This document shows positions 39,901-47,319 of a stretch of 64,000 nt of DNA, piece by piece. The notes under the pieces were generated by a model. That model was not told the origin of the DNA, did no database searches, and saw only the letters and a program-made list of their open reading frames with translations. The stretch's first letter is position 1. Every line of letters starts with the position of its first letter. The translations under genes were made by a program, and so were the position numbers. Origin of the DNA: an uncultured Winogradskyella sp. (GTDB lineage Bacteria; Bacteroidota; Bacteroidia; Flavobacteriales; Flavobacteriaceae); contig NZ_CANLYI010000005.1 of assembly GCF_947495255.1 (NCBI RefSeq), forward strand, positions 310,001-374,000. Reading direction: 5' to 3'.

Positions 39901-40209
39901 AGTTTTCAACCTTTTAATAACGAATTGCAAGTTGCACCCATAAATACATTTCTAAAAATAAACACAAGTCAAGGTGATGGTATTTTAGCTGCTGGAAATT
40001 ACAAAGGTATTACACCATTTCATGGTAAACTAGACGGATTCAAAGGCGCTTTAATTTTAGGTGAAAACCAAGCATTAATGGGTGATGAGATTGGTTTAGA
40101 TTTCTATGATAAGGTGATAAATAACATCAAAATTATAACCATCAATAACCAACAATATTTAGTAACTGTAGTACATAATGACAAACTTCAATTTTATAAA
40201 ATTAATTAA
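36967..40209 (+). CDS. VCBS/FG-GAP repeat lipoprotein with ASPIC/UnbV domain (second of two)
   Basis: A paralogue of the preceding gene. The ATG at 36967 overlaps the previous stop by 8 bases and gives a good lipoprotein signal (FHIILVVLTIFSC); an ATG at 36940 is also in frame but deeper in the previous gene. From 36967 it has 1080 residues. It has about thirteen DxNxDGxxD repeats (GDINNDGLSDLFF, ADVNGDGFLDIYV, GDFNNDGLDDIYL and others) and a central ASPIC/UnbV domain (RRGIGSKVIVYV, then RELFPQRGFQSSVE). The two copies are colinear over their whole length, indicating tandem duplication followed by divergence. Confidence 0.87.
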   Translation: MTKVFKFHIILVVLTIFSCNSDKNLKFSVIPSSESGVTFNNVLKDTTDQNILDYLYHYNGGGVAIGDINNDGLSDLFFTSNQQENALYLNKGNLKFEDISEKASIQGHSTWNTGVSMADVNGDGFLDIYVCAVVGTNGFRGANELYINNGDLTFTEKAKDFGLDFETFSSNAFFFDYDLDGDLDLYLLNHAIHTQESFGKASTRNKRNEQSGDRLLNNDNGVFVDDSEVAGIYGGPNGYGLDVSISDFNNDGYPDLYVSNDFHEDDYYYINKGDGTFKETLKSSFAHISKFSMGSDAADINNDGFTDLMTLDMLPEDEVVLKSSAGDDDVQLQKLRTENFGYHYQYSRNMLQINSNSNTFTETALLSNVAATDWSWSTLIADYNNDGVQDIFISNGIPKRPNDLDYINYISNDQVSKKLSTTNFIDKEALAKMPSGKLENNYFEGQQDLKFNHIKDWTKQESTFSTGAAYGDLDNDGDLDIVVNNINQEATIYRNNTENNNFLAVSLNYKDKNRRGIGSKVIVYVNDTKLQRELFPQRGFQSSVEPKLYFGIHKETSIDSLKVIWPNKTEQVIANPKVNSQLDISYDKAKTQPFSSYKLKSITPIFEQADSLITPAYTHIENDYIDFNRHKLIPYKISDRGPAVAIGDFNNDGLDDIYLGSSKHIEDQIYLQTAEGFVKMKDSIFKTSALKETVSAQAVDINNDSKEELLIGVGGGEFFGKSNALTNQLLGFTESGIKTIELSKNFEDTAVVKASDFDNDGDTDFFIGNATISNDFGQIPESYILVNTNGKFSKLSLGKLGMVRDAVWTDFNNDNALDVIVVGEWMSPQFLENKGNTFKNETSKYDSNSTNGLWRAISPFDIDKDGDMDYLIGNWGTNTKFKASEAFPMLMYYSDFDNNSKAETIIATEKNSTYYPIEGLDMLSSQMSSLFKKKYNTYKSFAGQPISELLDASKLKSATVFEVHTLQSGYLENNNGVFSFQPFNNELQVAPINTFLKINTSQGDGILAAGNYKGITPFHGKLDGFKGALILGENQALMGDEIGLDFYDKVINNIKIITINNQQYLVTVVHNDKLQFYKIN

Positions 40210-41527
40210 GAAAGCTGCATCAGTTCTTACAATTTTCATCAGTTTTAGTTGCTCGCAACCTACTGAAGATATCGTAATTACATCAGATATGTATTTCGAA
40301 TCTGTTGACCAAGTAACACAGGTTATGGTACACGATATATTTTCACCACCTGTAGCAAGTAGAATTTACGTATATCCAAATATTGCAGCTTATGAAATTA
40401 TAGCCAATACAGATAAAAATTACAATAGTTTAGTAGGTCAGGTTCAAGGTTTAGAAGCAATTCCTGTGACCAGTGATAAAAATGTAAACACACGTTTAGC
40501 ATCATTAATTGCACATATGGATGTAAGTAGAGGTTTAGTGTTTTCCGAAGCTACTATAGAACATTATAGAGACAGTCTTTATGCGTTGTGGCAAAATAAA
40601 AACGAAAAGCAATTTGAAGCTTCAAAAACTTACGGATTAGAAGTTGCCAACCATATAAAAACTTGGGTCAGTAAGGACAATTACAATCAAACCAGAACAA
40701 TGCCTAAATATGATGTAGATGCAAGTAATCCATCTAAATGGCAACCAACACCACCTGCATATATGTCTGGTATAGAACCGCATTGGAATAAAATTAGGAC
40801 TATGGTCATCGATTCTGCGTCACAATTTAAGCCTAAAGCGCATCCAGAATTTTCGTTAGAAAAAGGAAGTAAATTTTATGAAGAATTAATGGAAGTCTTA
40901 AATGTAAGTAATACAATTACAGAAAAAGGTGATGCATCCGAAGAAATTGAAATTGCTCAATTTTGGGATTGTAATCCTTATGTATCTGTAACTCGTGGAC
41001 ACTTAATGTTTGCAACAAAAAAAATAACGCCTGGTGCACATTGGATTGGTATAACTAAAATAGCCTGTAGAAAAAATGAGTCAACTTTTGAAGAAACAGT
41101 TTATACCTATACAAAAACATCAACCGCAATTTTTGATGCTTTTATAAGTTGTTGGGACGAAAAATATCGAAGTAATCTCATAAGGCCAGAGACACTAATT
41201 AATCAACATCTCGACGAGGCTTGGAAACCTATTTTACAAACACCACCATTCCCTGAATACACAAGTGGTCACTCTGTGGTTTCGGGCGCTGCTTCAACGG
41301 TTTTAACGTCAATATTTGGAGATGACTTTCAGTTTGATGATGATACAGAAACACCTTATGGCTTGCCAATTCGCTCATTTAAATCATTTAATTATGCTGC
41401 AGATGAAGCTGCGTTAAGTAGATTATATGGAGGCATACATTACAGAGCAGCTATCGATGAAGGTCTTATACAAGGTCGAAGCATCGGTAATTTTGTCATT
41501 AATAATCTTAAAATGAAAGTGAATTAA
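40178..41527 (+). CDS. Vanadium-haloperoxidase-like PAP2-superfamily lipoprotein
   Basis: 449 residues. A lipoprotein signal (ASVLTIFISFSC) is followed by an all-helical domain. The vanadate/phosphate-binding signature of the PAP2-haloperoxidase superfamily is present in three parts: K329-x6-RP (KYRSNLIRP), TSGHS at 362-366 (usual PSGH, with Thr replacing Pro), and S414-R-x5-H421 (SRLYGGIH). This order fits vanadium-dependent haloperoxidase-like phosphatases. Whether it is a haloperoxidase or a phosphatase cannot be decided by reading. It overlaps the second VCBS gene by 32 bases and precedes the GyrI-like gene by 1 base, so the set is tightly coupled. Confidence 0.85.
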   Translation: MTNFNFIKLIKKAASVLTIFISFSCSQPTEDIVITSDMYFESVDQVTQVMVHDIFSPPVASRIYVYPNIAAYEIIANTDKNYNSLVGQVQGLEAIPVTSDKNVNTRLASLIAHMDVSRGLVFSEATIEHYRDSLYALWQNKNEKQFEASKTYGLEVANHIKTWVSKDNYNQTRTMPKYDVDASNPSKWQPTPPAYMSGIEPHWNKIRTMVIDSASQFKPKAHPEFSLEKGSKFYEELMEVLNVSNTITEKGDASEEIEIAQFWDCNPYVSVTRGHLMFATKKITPGAHWIGITKIACRKNESTFEETVYTYTKTSTAIFDAFISCWDEKYRSNLIRPETLINQHLDEAWKPILQTPPFPEYTSGHSVVSGAASTVLTSIFGDDFQFDDDTETPYGLPIRSFKSFNYAADEAALSRLYGGIHYRAAIDEGLIQGRSIGNFVINNLKMKVN

Positions 41528-41528
41528 T

Positions 41529-42437
41529 ATGCTCAAAAAAGTATTGTTTAGTGTTATCGTTATTATTCTACTTGCAGGAGTATGGTATTTCTTTATTAAA
41601 AGTCATGATTATCAAATAAGTTTTGAGATTAAGAATCCAAAAGGTGTGGCTTATGAGAACATTGTAAAGTGGAATAATGGTCAACCTAAATCGAAGCAAG
41701 AAGTATTTACAATTTCAAAAGAACCATATTCTGCAATTCATCAAGAATTCAAGCCAACACAAGATTCTATTTTTGCTATAGATTGGCAACTATCAAAAAA
41801 GAATGATTCTGTAACCAAGATTAAAGGTTACTTTACAGATAAAAATTCGAGATTAAAACAAAGAGTTAAAATTCTATTTGGCAAAACAGATTTCGTAAAG
41901 CGCAGTATTAGTTTTACAAAAGATATGAGAGAATATATGTCTTATGATATTGAAACGCACAGAATTTCTAAAATAGATACCACAACCATTTTACCTAAAA
42001 AATATATCTATACAACACTGAGTACAACGGTTGCCAACAAAGCAAATCTTATGATTTCCGAGAATGCTAAAATGATGAGTTATATTAATCAAAATGAATT
42101 AACCTTAAACGGTTTTCCATTTTTACAAGTTGAGTCTTGGGATAAAACAACAGATAGTATAACCTTTAAATTTTGTTATCCAATTAAAGAAGTACATAAC
42201 AGTCCTAGTAATATGGTTACATACAAAGAAGATGAGAGTTATAAAGCTATGCAAATAATTTATAACGGAAACTATAGAAAATCTCATGTAGCTTGGTATG
42301 CCTATGATGATTATTTTGATACAATTGAAATAGATAAAAATGTACTTCCGACAGAAGTTTTTATGAACGATCCACATCAAGGAGGTGACGAATTAAAGTG
42401 GGTAACAAAAGTTTTAATTCCTATTGATAAGGAATAA
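41529..42437 (+). CDS. Membrane-anchored SRPBCC/GyrI-like ligand-binding protein
   Basis: 302 residues. One N-terminal helix (about 3-22, VLFSVIVIILLAGVWYFFI) anchors a soluble domain. Residues about 25-145 resemble a START/SRPBCC-like fold (ISFEIKNPKGVAYENIVKWN). Residues about 155-300 resemble GyrI-like/AraC effector-binding domains, with the typical strands KYIYTTLSTTV, KFCYPIKE, YNGNYRKSHVAWYAYDDYF and the ending LKWVTKVLIPI. Such domains bind small molecules. No DNA-binding domain is present, so it is not a regulator by itself. Family assignment is by pattern and moderately sure; function is unknown. Confidence 0.6.
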   Translation: MLKKVLFSVIVIILLAGVWYFFIKSHDYQISFEIKNPKGVAYENIVKWNNGQPKSKQEVFTISKEPYSAIHQEFKPTQDSIFAIDWQLSKKNDSVTKIKGYFTDKNSRLKQRVKILFGKTDFVKRSISFTKDMREYMSYDIETHRISKIDTTTILPKKYIYTTLSTTVANKANLMISENAKMMSYINQNELTLNGFPFLQVESWDKTTDSITFKFCYPIKEVHNSPSNMVTYKEDESYKAMQIIYNGNYRKSHVAWYAYDDYFDTIEIDKNVLPTEVFMNDPHQGGDELKWVTKVLIPIDKE

Positions 42438-42513
42438 TTTTTTTTTCTGATTAATTCTAATACGAGTGTTGGAGTTTTGATGTCTATCTTCAAAAAGATA
42501 AAATTTATTTACA

Positions 42514-44478
42514 ATGGAATACAATTACAGAATACTTATAGTTCTAGGCTTGTTGATGCTGTCATGTAAAAATGATTCTGAAAAAATGTCCGCAGAAGGT
42601 ATATCCTTTAAGGTAGATATAGAACAAACCTTAGCCCAATTGTTAAAGCAAGAAGATACTGATGGCGATAAAAAAATCACGATTGAAGATAAGTCTTCTA
42701 AAGTGTTCGAATTAAAATCAAACTCAGGTGAAACATTAAAAATAGAAGGAACTTATAAACTTTCTAATTTACTACAAGAGCTAGTTTTGGTAAAGAACAA
42801 AGGTGAGACTATTGGGACTATAAAGACGAAATACATCGATGAAAAGCCAGTTGATAGAACATCGCGATTAATCAAAAATTATTATTGGGATGGACTCACA
42901 AGGCATTTAGATAAAGACGGAATTGAAAATCTTATTAAAGATACTAAAAATAAGAGTCTAGTTTCCGAAGAACTTAGAATATATGTACCATATCAAGATT
43001 CTGTAGCTTTTAATTATTACCAAAAATTAGAAACTAGTTTACCAATTACCACAATAAAACTACCAGAATCAATCACACCAGCATATGTTAAATCCATTAA
43101 TAATCAGCCAGGAATTTTAAGCTTAAAACTCGATAACAACAATGGCAAGTTACAAGGTGTTCCGTTTGTTGTTCCTGGAGGTCGTTTTAATGAGATGTAC
43201 GGTTGGGATAGCTATTTTGAATCTATAGGATTAATTGTAGATGGTAGAGTGGATTTAGCCAAAGCCATGGCAGATAATTTTCAATATCAAATCGATAATT
43301 ATGGTAAAATTTTAAACGCCAACAGATCCTATTATCTTACAAGAACACAGCCACCTTACTATTCAAGTTTAGTAAGAGCTGTTTTTGAAAAAACTGAAGA
43401 TTTAAAATGGCTAAGCAAGCATTTAGAAACTGCTATTAAAGAATATGAAACCGTCTGGATGGTATCTGAAAAGCGATTAACTTTCAATGGACTAAATCGT
43501 TATTTTTCTGATGGAATTGGTATTCCACCAGAGACAGAAGAGGGTCATTTTAACCATGCATTATCGAAGTATGCAAAAGGGCAAAATATGACGATTGCAG
43601 AATTTACTGAGCAGTATCAATCAGGCAAACTTAAATTGCCAGAAGTCGATATGTTTTTTACCCACGACCGCAGTATGCGCGAATCAGGTCATGACACGTC
43701 TTATCGTTTAGACGGCAAAACAGCAAATCTTAATATAATAGATGTTAATGCTTTATTATATAAATATGAAATTGATTTCGCAGATTTAATAGCTCAAAAT
43801 TTTAAGGGTTCATTTAAATCCTCCAACGGAAAAGAATACACATCAGACTACTGGAAAAAGAAAGCGGAGAATCGCAAAAATCGAGTTGATGAATTATTGT
43901 GGAATGAAGAAAAAGGATTATATCTAGATTATAATATAGTAACAAAACAACAAGAGACCTTTGTGGCTGCTACTACATTTATGCCAATGTGGGCAAATAT
44001 GGCAGATAAAGAACAAGCTAAGCAATTAGTAGAGAGGACATTGCCATTACTAAAAGAAAAAGGAGGTATTGTCGCTTCAACACAAGAAAGTCTAGGCGAT
44101 ATATCCGAAGGTGGACCTGCAAGACAATGGGATTATCCAAGCGGTTGGGCACCACACCAGATGATGATTTGGAAGGGGTTAATAAATTATGGCTACAATG
44201 AAGAAGCTCAAGAATTAATTTACAGATGGTTGTATATGATTACAAAAAATGCTGTGGATTATAATGGTACTATTCCTGAGAAATATGATGTTGTAGCTGC
44301 CACACACAAAGTATTTGCAGAATACGGTAACGTAGGTACAGATTTCGAATATATAACTCAAGAAGGTTTTGGTTGGATGAACGCGTCTTATCAATATGGA
44401 TTGACGTTATTAGAATCAAATTTATTAGATAATTTGAATCAACTTAAAGCACCAGAGTTAATTTTTAATTCACAATAA
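42514..44478 (+). CDS. GH37 trehalase lipoprotein, fungal neutral-trehalase type with Ca-binding motif
   Basis: 654 residues. The lipobox is LGLLMLSC. Residues 48-59 read DTDGDKKITIED, followed by GTYKLSNLLQEL; this is the layout of the calcium-binding domain of fungal neutral trehalases. The GH37 catalytic domain has signature 1 PGGRFNEMYGWDSYF (221-235), ESGHDTSYR with probable acid Asp394, signature 2 QWDYPSGWAP (538-547) and PEKYDV with probable base Glu589. ESGHDTSYR is the fungal version; E. coli TreA has ESGWDFSSR. It hydrolyses trehalose to two glucoses, here in the periplasm or on the surface. It lies 76 bases after the GyrI-like gene and converges with lacI (25-base gap, no hairpin). 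Confidence 0.93.
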   Translation: MEYNYRILIVLGLLMLSCKNDSEKMSAEGISFKVDIEQTLAQLLKQEDTDGDKKITIEDKSSKVFELKSNSGETLKIEGTYKLSNLLQELVLVKNKGETIGTIKTKYIDEKPVDRTSRLIKNYYWDGLTRHLDKDGIENLIKDTKNKSLVSEELRIYVPYQDSVAFNYYQKLETSLPITTIKLPESITPAYVKSINNQPGILSLKLDNNNGKLQGVPFVVPGGRFNEMYGWDSYFESIGLIVDGRVDLAKAMADNFQYQIDNYGKILNANRSYYLTRTQPPYYSSLVRAVFEKTEDLKWLSKHLETAIKEYETVWMVSEKRLTFNGLNRYFSDGIGIPPETEEGHFNHALSKYAKGQNMTIAEFTEQYQSGKLKLPEVDMFFTHDRSMRESGHDTSYRLDGKTANLNIIDVNALLYKYEIDFADLIAQNFKGSFKSSNGKEYTSDYWKKKAENRKNRVDELLWNEEKGLYLDYNIVTKQQETFVAATTFMPMWANMADKEQAKQLVERTLPLLKEKGGIVASTQESLGDISEGGPARQWDYPSGWAPHQMMIWKGLINYGYNEEAQELIYRWLYMITKNAVDYNGTIPEKYDVVAATHKVFAEYGNVGTDFEYITQEGFGWMNASYQYGLTLLESNLLDNLNQLKAPELIFNSQ

Positions 44479-44503
44479 TTCAAATTATAATTGGGATGCG
44501 CGG

Positions 44504-45538
44504 TTATTTAGCTTCAATTGTTGATTCTCTTACAACAAGAGCTGTATCTAAAACAATTTTTTTATGGGTAACGGTTTCGTTTCGCTTTATTTGTTGTATC
44601 TCTTTATAGAGTCGCTTAAAAGCTGTTTTACCCATTTGGTATCCAGGCTGATCAATTGTTGTTAAGGTTGGTGAGATTACAGAAGACATAAACCAATTAC
44701 TAAAACCTACAATAGATATATCTTCCGGAACTTTAACACCTAATTTCTGAAATTCGGTCATTGCACCAATAGCTACTAAATCGGTGTTAATGAAAATCCC
44801 ATCTACATCATTATGCTCATTTAATAATTTACGAGCACTTTCTTTTCCTTCTACAAAACTCCTGTCTCCACATTCACAGATGTAAACTAAAGAAGAATCG
44901 TATGGCATATTATTATCTAATAATGCTTGTTTGTAGCCAAGAAATCTATCTATAGAATTTTGTGGTAATAGCGACCCTCTGAAATGCGCAATTTTTTTGC
45001 AGCCAATATCTACTAAATGCTGAGTGGCCGTGTAAGCCGCTTTTCTATCATCTATTATTACTTTAGAACATTTTATGATTTTTGCAATCTTATCAAACAT
45101 AACAAGAGGTTTGTTTTGCAGAAGAACGTCATTAAGATGATCAAAATTTCCAGTGCCATTTGCAAGTGATATTAAAATCCCGTCAACACGCTGACTCAAT
45201 AATAGGTCTAATTGCTTTTTTTCGAGTTTATAAGATTCATTAGATTGAAGTATAATAACTAAATATCCTTTTTTCTCTGCTTGAGAGATTATACCTTTAA
45301 TGACACTTGAAAAAAAATGATGCACAATTTCAGGGACAATAAGACCTATAGTTTTAGATTCACTTGTTCTAAGATTTACAGCAAAAGAATTGGGTCTATA
45401 ATTCATAAGCTTAGCGGTCTCTAGCACAAGACGCTTTGTTTTCTCACTTACATCTGAGTAACCTTTTAATGCTTTTGAAACAGTTGATGTAGAAATATCT
45501 AACAGTTCTGCTATTTGTTTTAGGGTAGTGGGTTTCAT
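44504..45538 (-). CDS. LacI/GalR-family transcriptional regulator
   Basis: 344 residues. The N-terminal helix-turn-helix and hinge (TLKQIAELLDISTSTVSKAL to NYRPN, about 4-50) match the LacI family, and the rest is a periplasmic-binding-like effector domain (TIGLIVPEIVHHFFSSVIKGI, then DGIFINTDLVAIGAM, and VPEDISIVGFSNW). The family binds palindromes with a central CG. Four copies of such a palindrome occur in this island, two of them 79-121 bases upstream of this gene, implying autoregulation and control of all three sugar operons. The inducer is probably a sugar or sugar phosphate from sucrose, fructose or trehalose. Confidence 0.95.
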   Translation of the reverse strand: MKPTTLKQIAELLDISTSTVSKALKGYSDVSEKTKRLVLETAKLMNYRPNSFAVNLRTSESKTIGLIVPEIVHHFFSSVIKGIISQAEKKGYLVIILQSNESYKLEKKQLDLLLSQRVDGILISLANGTGNFDHLNDVLLQNKPLVMFDKIAKIIKCSKVIIDDRKAAYTATQHLVDIGCKKIAHFRGSLLPQNSIDRFLGYKQALLDNNMPYDSSLVYICECGDRSFVEGKESARKLLNEHNDVDGIFINTDLVAIGAMTEFQKLGVKVPEDISIVGFSNWFMSSVISPTLTTIDQPGYQMGKTAFKRLYKEIQQIKRNETVTHKKIVLDTALVVRESTIEAK

Positions 45539-45549
45539 AGAGTTCTTAA

Positions 45550-45594
45550 TAAAGCACTAAATATATTAGCGCAACAAAGTAGTTAAAGCACTAA
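45550..45594 (-). repeat. Direct repeat TAAAGCACTAA upstream of lacI
   Basis: Two identical 11-base copies at 45550-45560 and 45584-45594, 34 bases apart start to start, lie between the lacI ATG and the operators. They are unrelated to the LacI operator and may bind another regulator or overlap the lacI promoter. Confidence 0.5.
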
Positions 45595-45616
45595 TGTAGT
45601 AAAAGAAATTAAAAAT

Positions 45617-45631
45617 CGAAAACGATTTCGG
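45617..45631. promoter_or_regulatory. LacI-family operator 3
   Basis: CGAAAACGATTTCGG carries the same 14-base core as operator 2, 79 bases upstream of the lacI ATG. Confidence 0.8.
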
Positions 45632-45636
45632 TAAAA

Positions 45637-45650
45637 CGAAATCGTTTTCG
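45637..45650. promoter_or_regulatory. LacI-family operator 4
   Basis: CGAAATCGTTTTCG is the operator core in the orientation opposite to operator 3. Its centre is 20 bp from that of operator 3, i.e. about two helical turns, so two dimers could sit on the same face of the DNA. Confidence 0.8.
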
Positions 45651-45866
45651 TTACGAAATTTTTAATTAGATAGATTATAAAATGTAAATTCATTATAAGA
45701 ATGATATTTAAATACTAATTAGATAATCTATGGTCTTAATTATTCCATTGAGGTTTTTATTATAAAGCGAACATTTTTTTGATTGATTGTGAAAATAGGC
45801 GTGAATTAATTTTAAAAGTATTTATATACATGTTTTAAAAATTTTTGAGTTTGATTGATTGGTAAG

Positions 45867-45904
45867 AAAGAGTTAATGTAAATATTTTGTCATTGGCTCT
45901 TTTT
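45867..45904 (+). terminator. Terminator-like hairpin in the leader of the disaccharide transporter gene
   Basis: AAAGAGTTAATG (45867-45878) pairs with CATTGGCTCTTT (45891-45902) including two G-T wobbles, around a 12-base loop, and a T tract continues to 45905. It lies about 60 bases before the ATG. No gene upstream on this strand needs a terminator, so it may be a leader attenuator or mRNA-stability element. Confidence 0.45.
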
Positions 45905-45965
45905 TAATTAAAATGATTAATTTCCAACATTATAGCGATACAACTAATTAAAGAAATTTAGAACT

Positions 45966-47297
45966 ATGTTAAAAACAAAACCAAAACTAAGTTTCTGGCA
46001 AATACTCAATATGAATGTTGGATTTTTTGGCATACAGTATAGCTTTGGCTTACAACAAAGTGCTGTAACACCGATTTATGATTTTTTGGGTGCTAGTCCA
46101 GATCAAATTCCGATATTACATCTCGCTGGTCCAGTTACAGGATTATTAGTTCAACCCATTATAGGTGCATTAAGTGATAAAACATGGAGTCCCAGATTTG
46201 GAAGGAGAAAACCATTTTTCTTAATTGGCGCAATTTTATGCAGTTTAACTCTATTAGCATTCCCGTTTAGTAGTAGTTTATGGATGGCTGCTGGTTTACT
46301 CTGGATTCTAGATGCAGGTAATAATACAGCAATGGAACCTTACAGAGCACTTATTGCAGATAATCTAGATGATGAGCAACAACCTTTAGGTTTCCAAATG
46401 CAAAGCTTCTTTACTGGTTTAGGGCAAGTTTTAGCTAATTTATCATTGTTTATCTTTCCTATGATTTTTATTGGAATGACTGGGTCATTACCAACTTGGG
46501 TATACGCTTCCTTTTTCTTAGGAGCATTTTGTTCTATAGCTTCAATTTTATGGAGTATTAGTAAAACAAAAGAAATTCCACCAACTGATGAAGAGTTGGC
46601 AAAGTTAAAAAGTGAAAAACGAAGTGTTTTAGGCCCCTTAATAGAAATTTTTGCCGCCATAAAGGATATGCCAAAAGTAATGTGGCAGTTAGCATTGGTA
46701 TATTTATTTCAATGGTATGCTTTATTCTGTTACTGGCAAAATTCATCAAAAAGTGTTGCACTTTCTGTTTGGAATGCAACACCAGATAATAAAGAAGCTT
46801 ATAGTGAGGCAGTTAGTTGGACTGGTTTGGTAAACGGTTGGTACAATGTGGTTACTTTTTTAGTAGCATTTGCATTAGTTGGCTTCGCGAAAAAGTACAG
46901 TGCAAAAAGGGTACATGCCTTTTGTTTGCTTATAGCTGCAATAGGTTTTTTAGCTTTCCCTCATATAGAAAACAAAAACTTATTATTTTTTGCAATAACA
47001 GGATTTGGTATTGGATGGGCAAGTATGATGGGAATACCTTATCTAATGGTAGTTTCAGAAATTCCAAAAGAAAGGTATGGTGTTTATATGGGAATTATAA
47101 ATATGATGATTGTTATACCTATGATTTTACAAACGTTGTCATTTGGTTTTATTTTAAAGAATTTTCTAAATAATGATCCTCGTCAAGCCATTACATTTGC
47201 AGGAGTGCTTTTAGTAATTAGTGCAGTTTTAACATTATTTATTAAAAGTAAAAAAGTGTCAGATACAATTACGTCAGTGTCTATGTCTGGTCACTAA
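45966..47297 (+). CDS. SLC45/SUT-like disaccharide (sucrose or maltose) proton symporter
   Basis: 443 residues with twelve predicted helices. The N-terminal part reads LSFWQILNMNVGFFGIQYSFGLQQS, then LAGPVTGLLVQPIIGALSD and SPRFGRRKPF, the loop 2-3 motif of the SUT/SLC45 group in the major facilitator superfamily. LDAGNNTAMEPYRALIAD in helix 4 is also typical. Bacteroidota members are annotated as maltose or sucrose transporters. The following kinase and phosphorylase genes favour sucrose. It is the first gene of the third operon and is 23 bases from the kinase gene. Confidence 0.9.
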   Translation: MLKTKPKLSFWQILNMNVGFFGIQYSFGLQQSAVTPIYDFLGASPDQIPILHLAGPVTGLLVQPIIGALSDKTWSPRFGRRKPFFLIGAILCSLTLLAFPFSSSLWMAAGLLWILDAGNNTAMEPYRALIADNLDDEQQPLGFQMQSFFTGLGQVLANLSLFIFPMIFIGMTGSLPTWVYASFFLGAFCSIASILWSISKTKEIPPTDEELAKLKSEKRSVLGPLIEIFAAIKDMPKVMWQLALVYLFQWYALFCYWQNSSKSVALSVWNATPDNKEAYSEAVSWTGLVNGWYNVVTFLVAFALVGFAKKYSAKRVHAFCLLIAAIGFLAFPHIENKNLLFFAITGFGIGWASMMGIPYLMVVSEIPKERYGVYMGIINMMIVIPMILQTLSFGFILKNFLNNDPRQAITFAGVLLVISAVLTLFIKSKKVSDTITSVSMSGH

Positions 47298-47319
47298 ATT
47301 TTTTTAACATTAGTTTATT

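Larger units (their letters stand above)
45539..45965. other. Divergent regulatory region between lacI and the disaccharide transporter gene
   Basis: 427 bases without a gene. From left to right it holds an 11-base direct repeat TAAAGCACTAA (45550-45560 and 45584-45594), two LacI operators (45617 and 45637) and a terminator-like hairpin at 45867-45904. The rest is very AT-rich. No exact TAnnTTTG element was found for either gene. Confidence 0.55.

Noticed and set aside
44479..44503. Terminator between the convergent trehalase and lacI genes
   Set aside because: No stem-loop with T tract can be formed in the 25-base gap.
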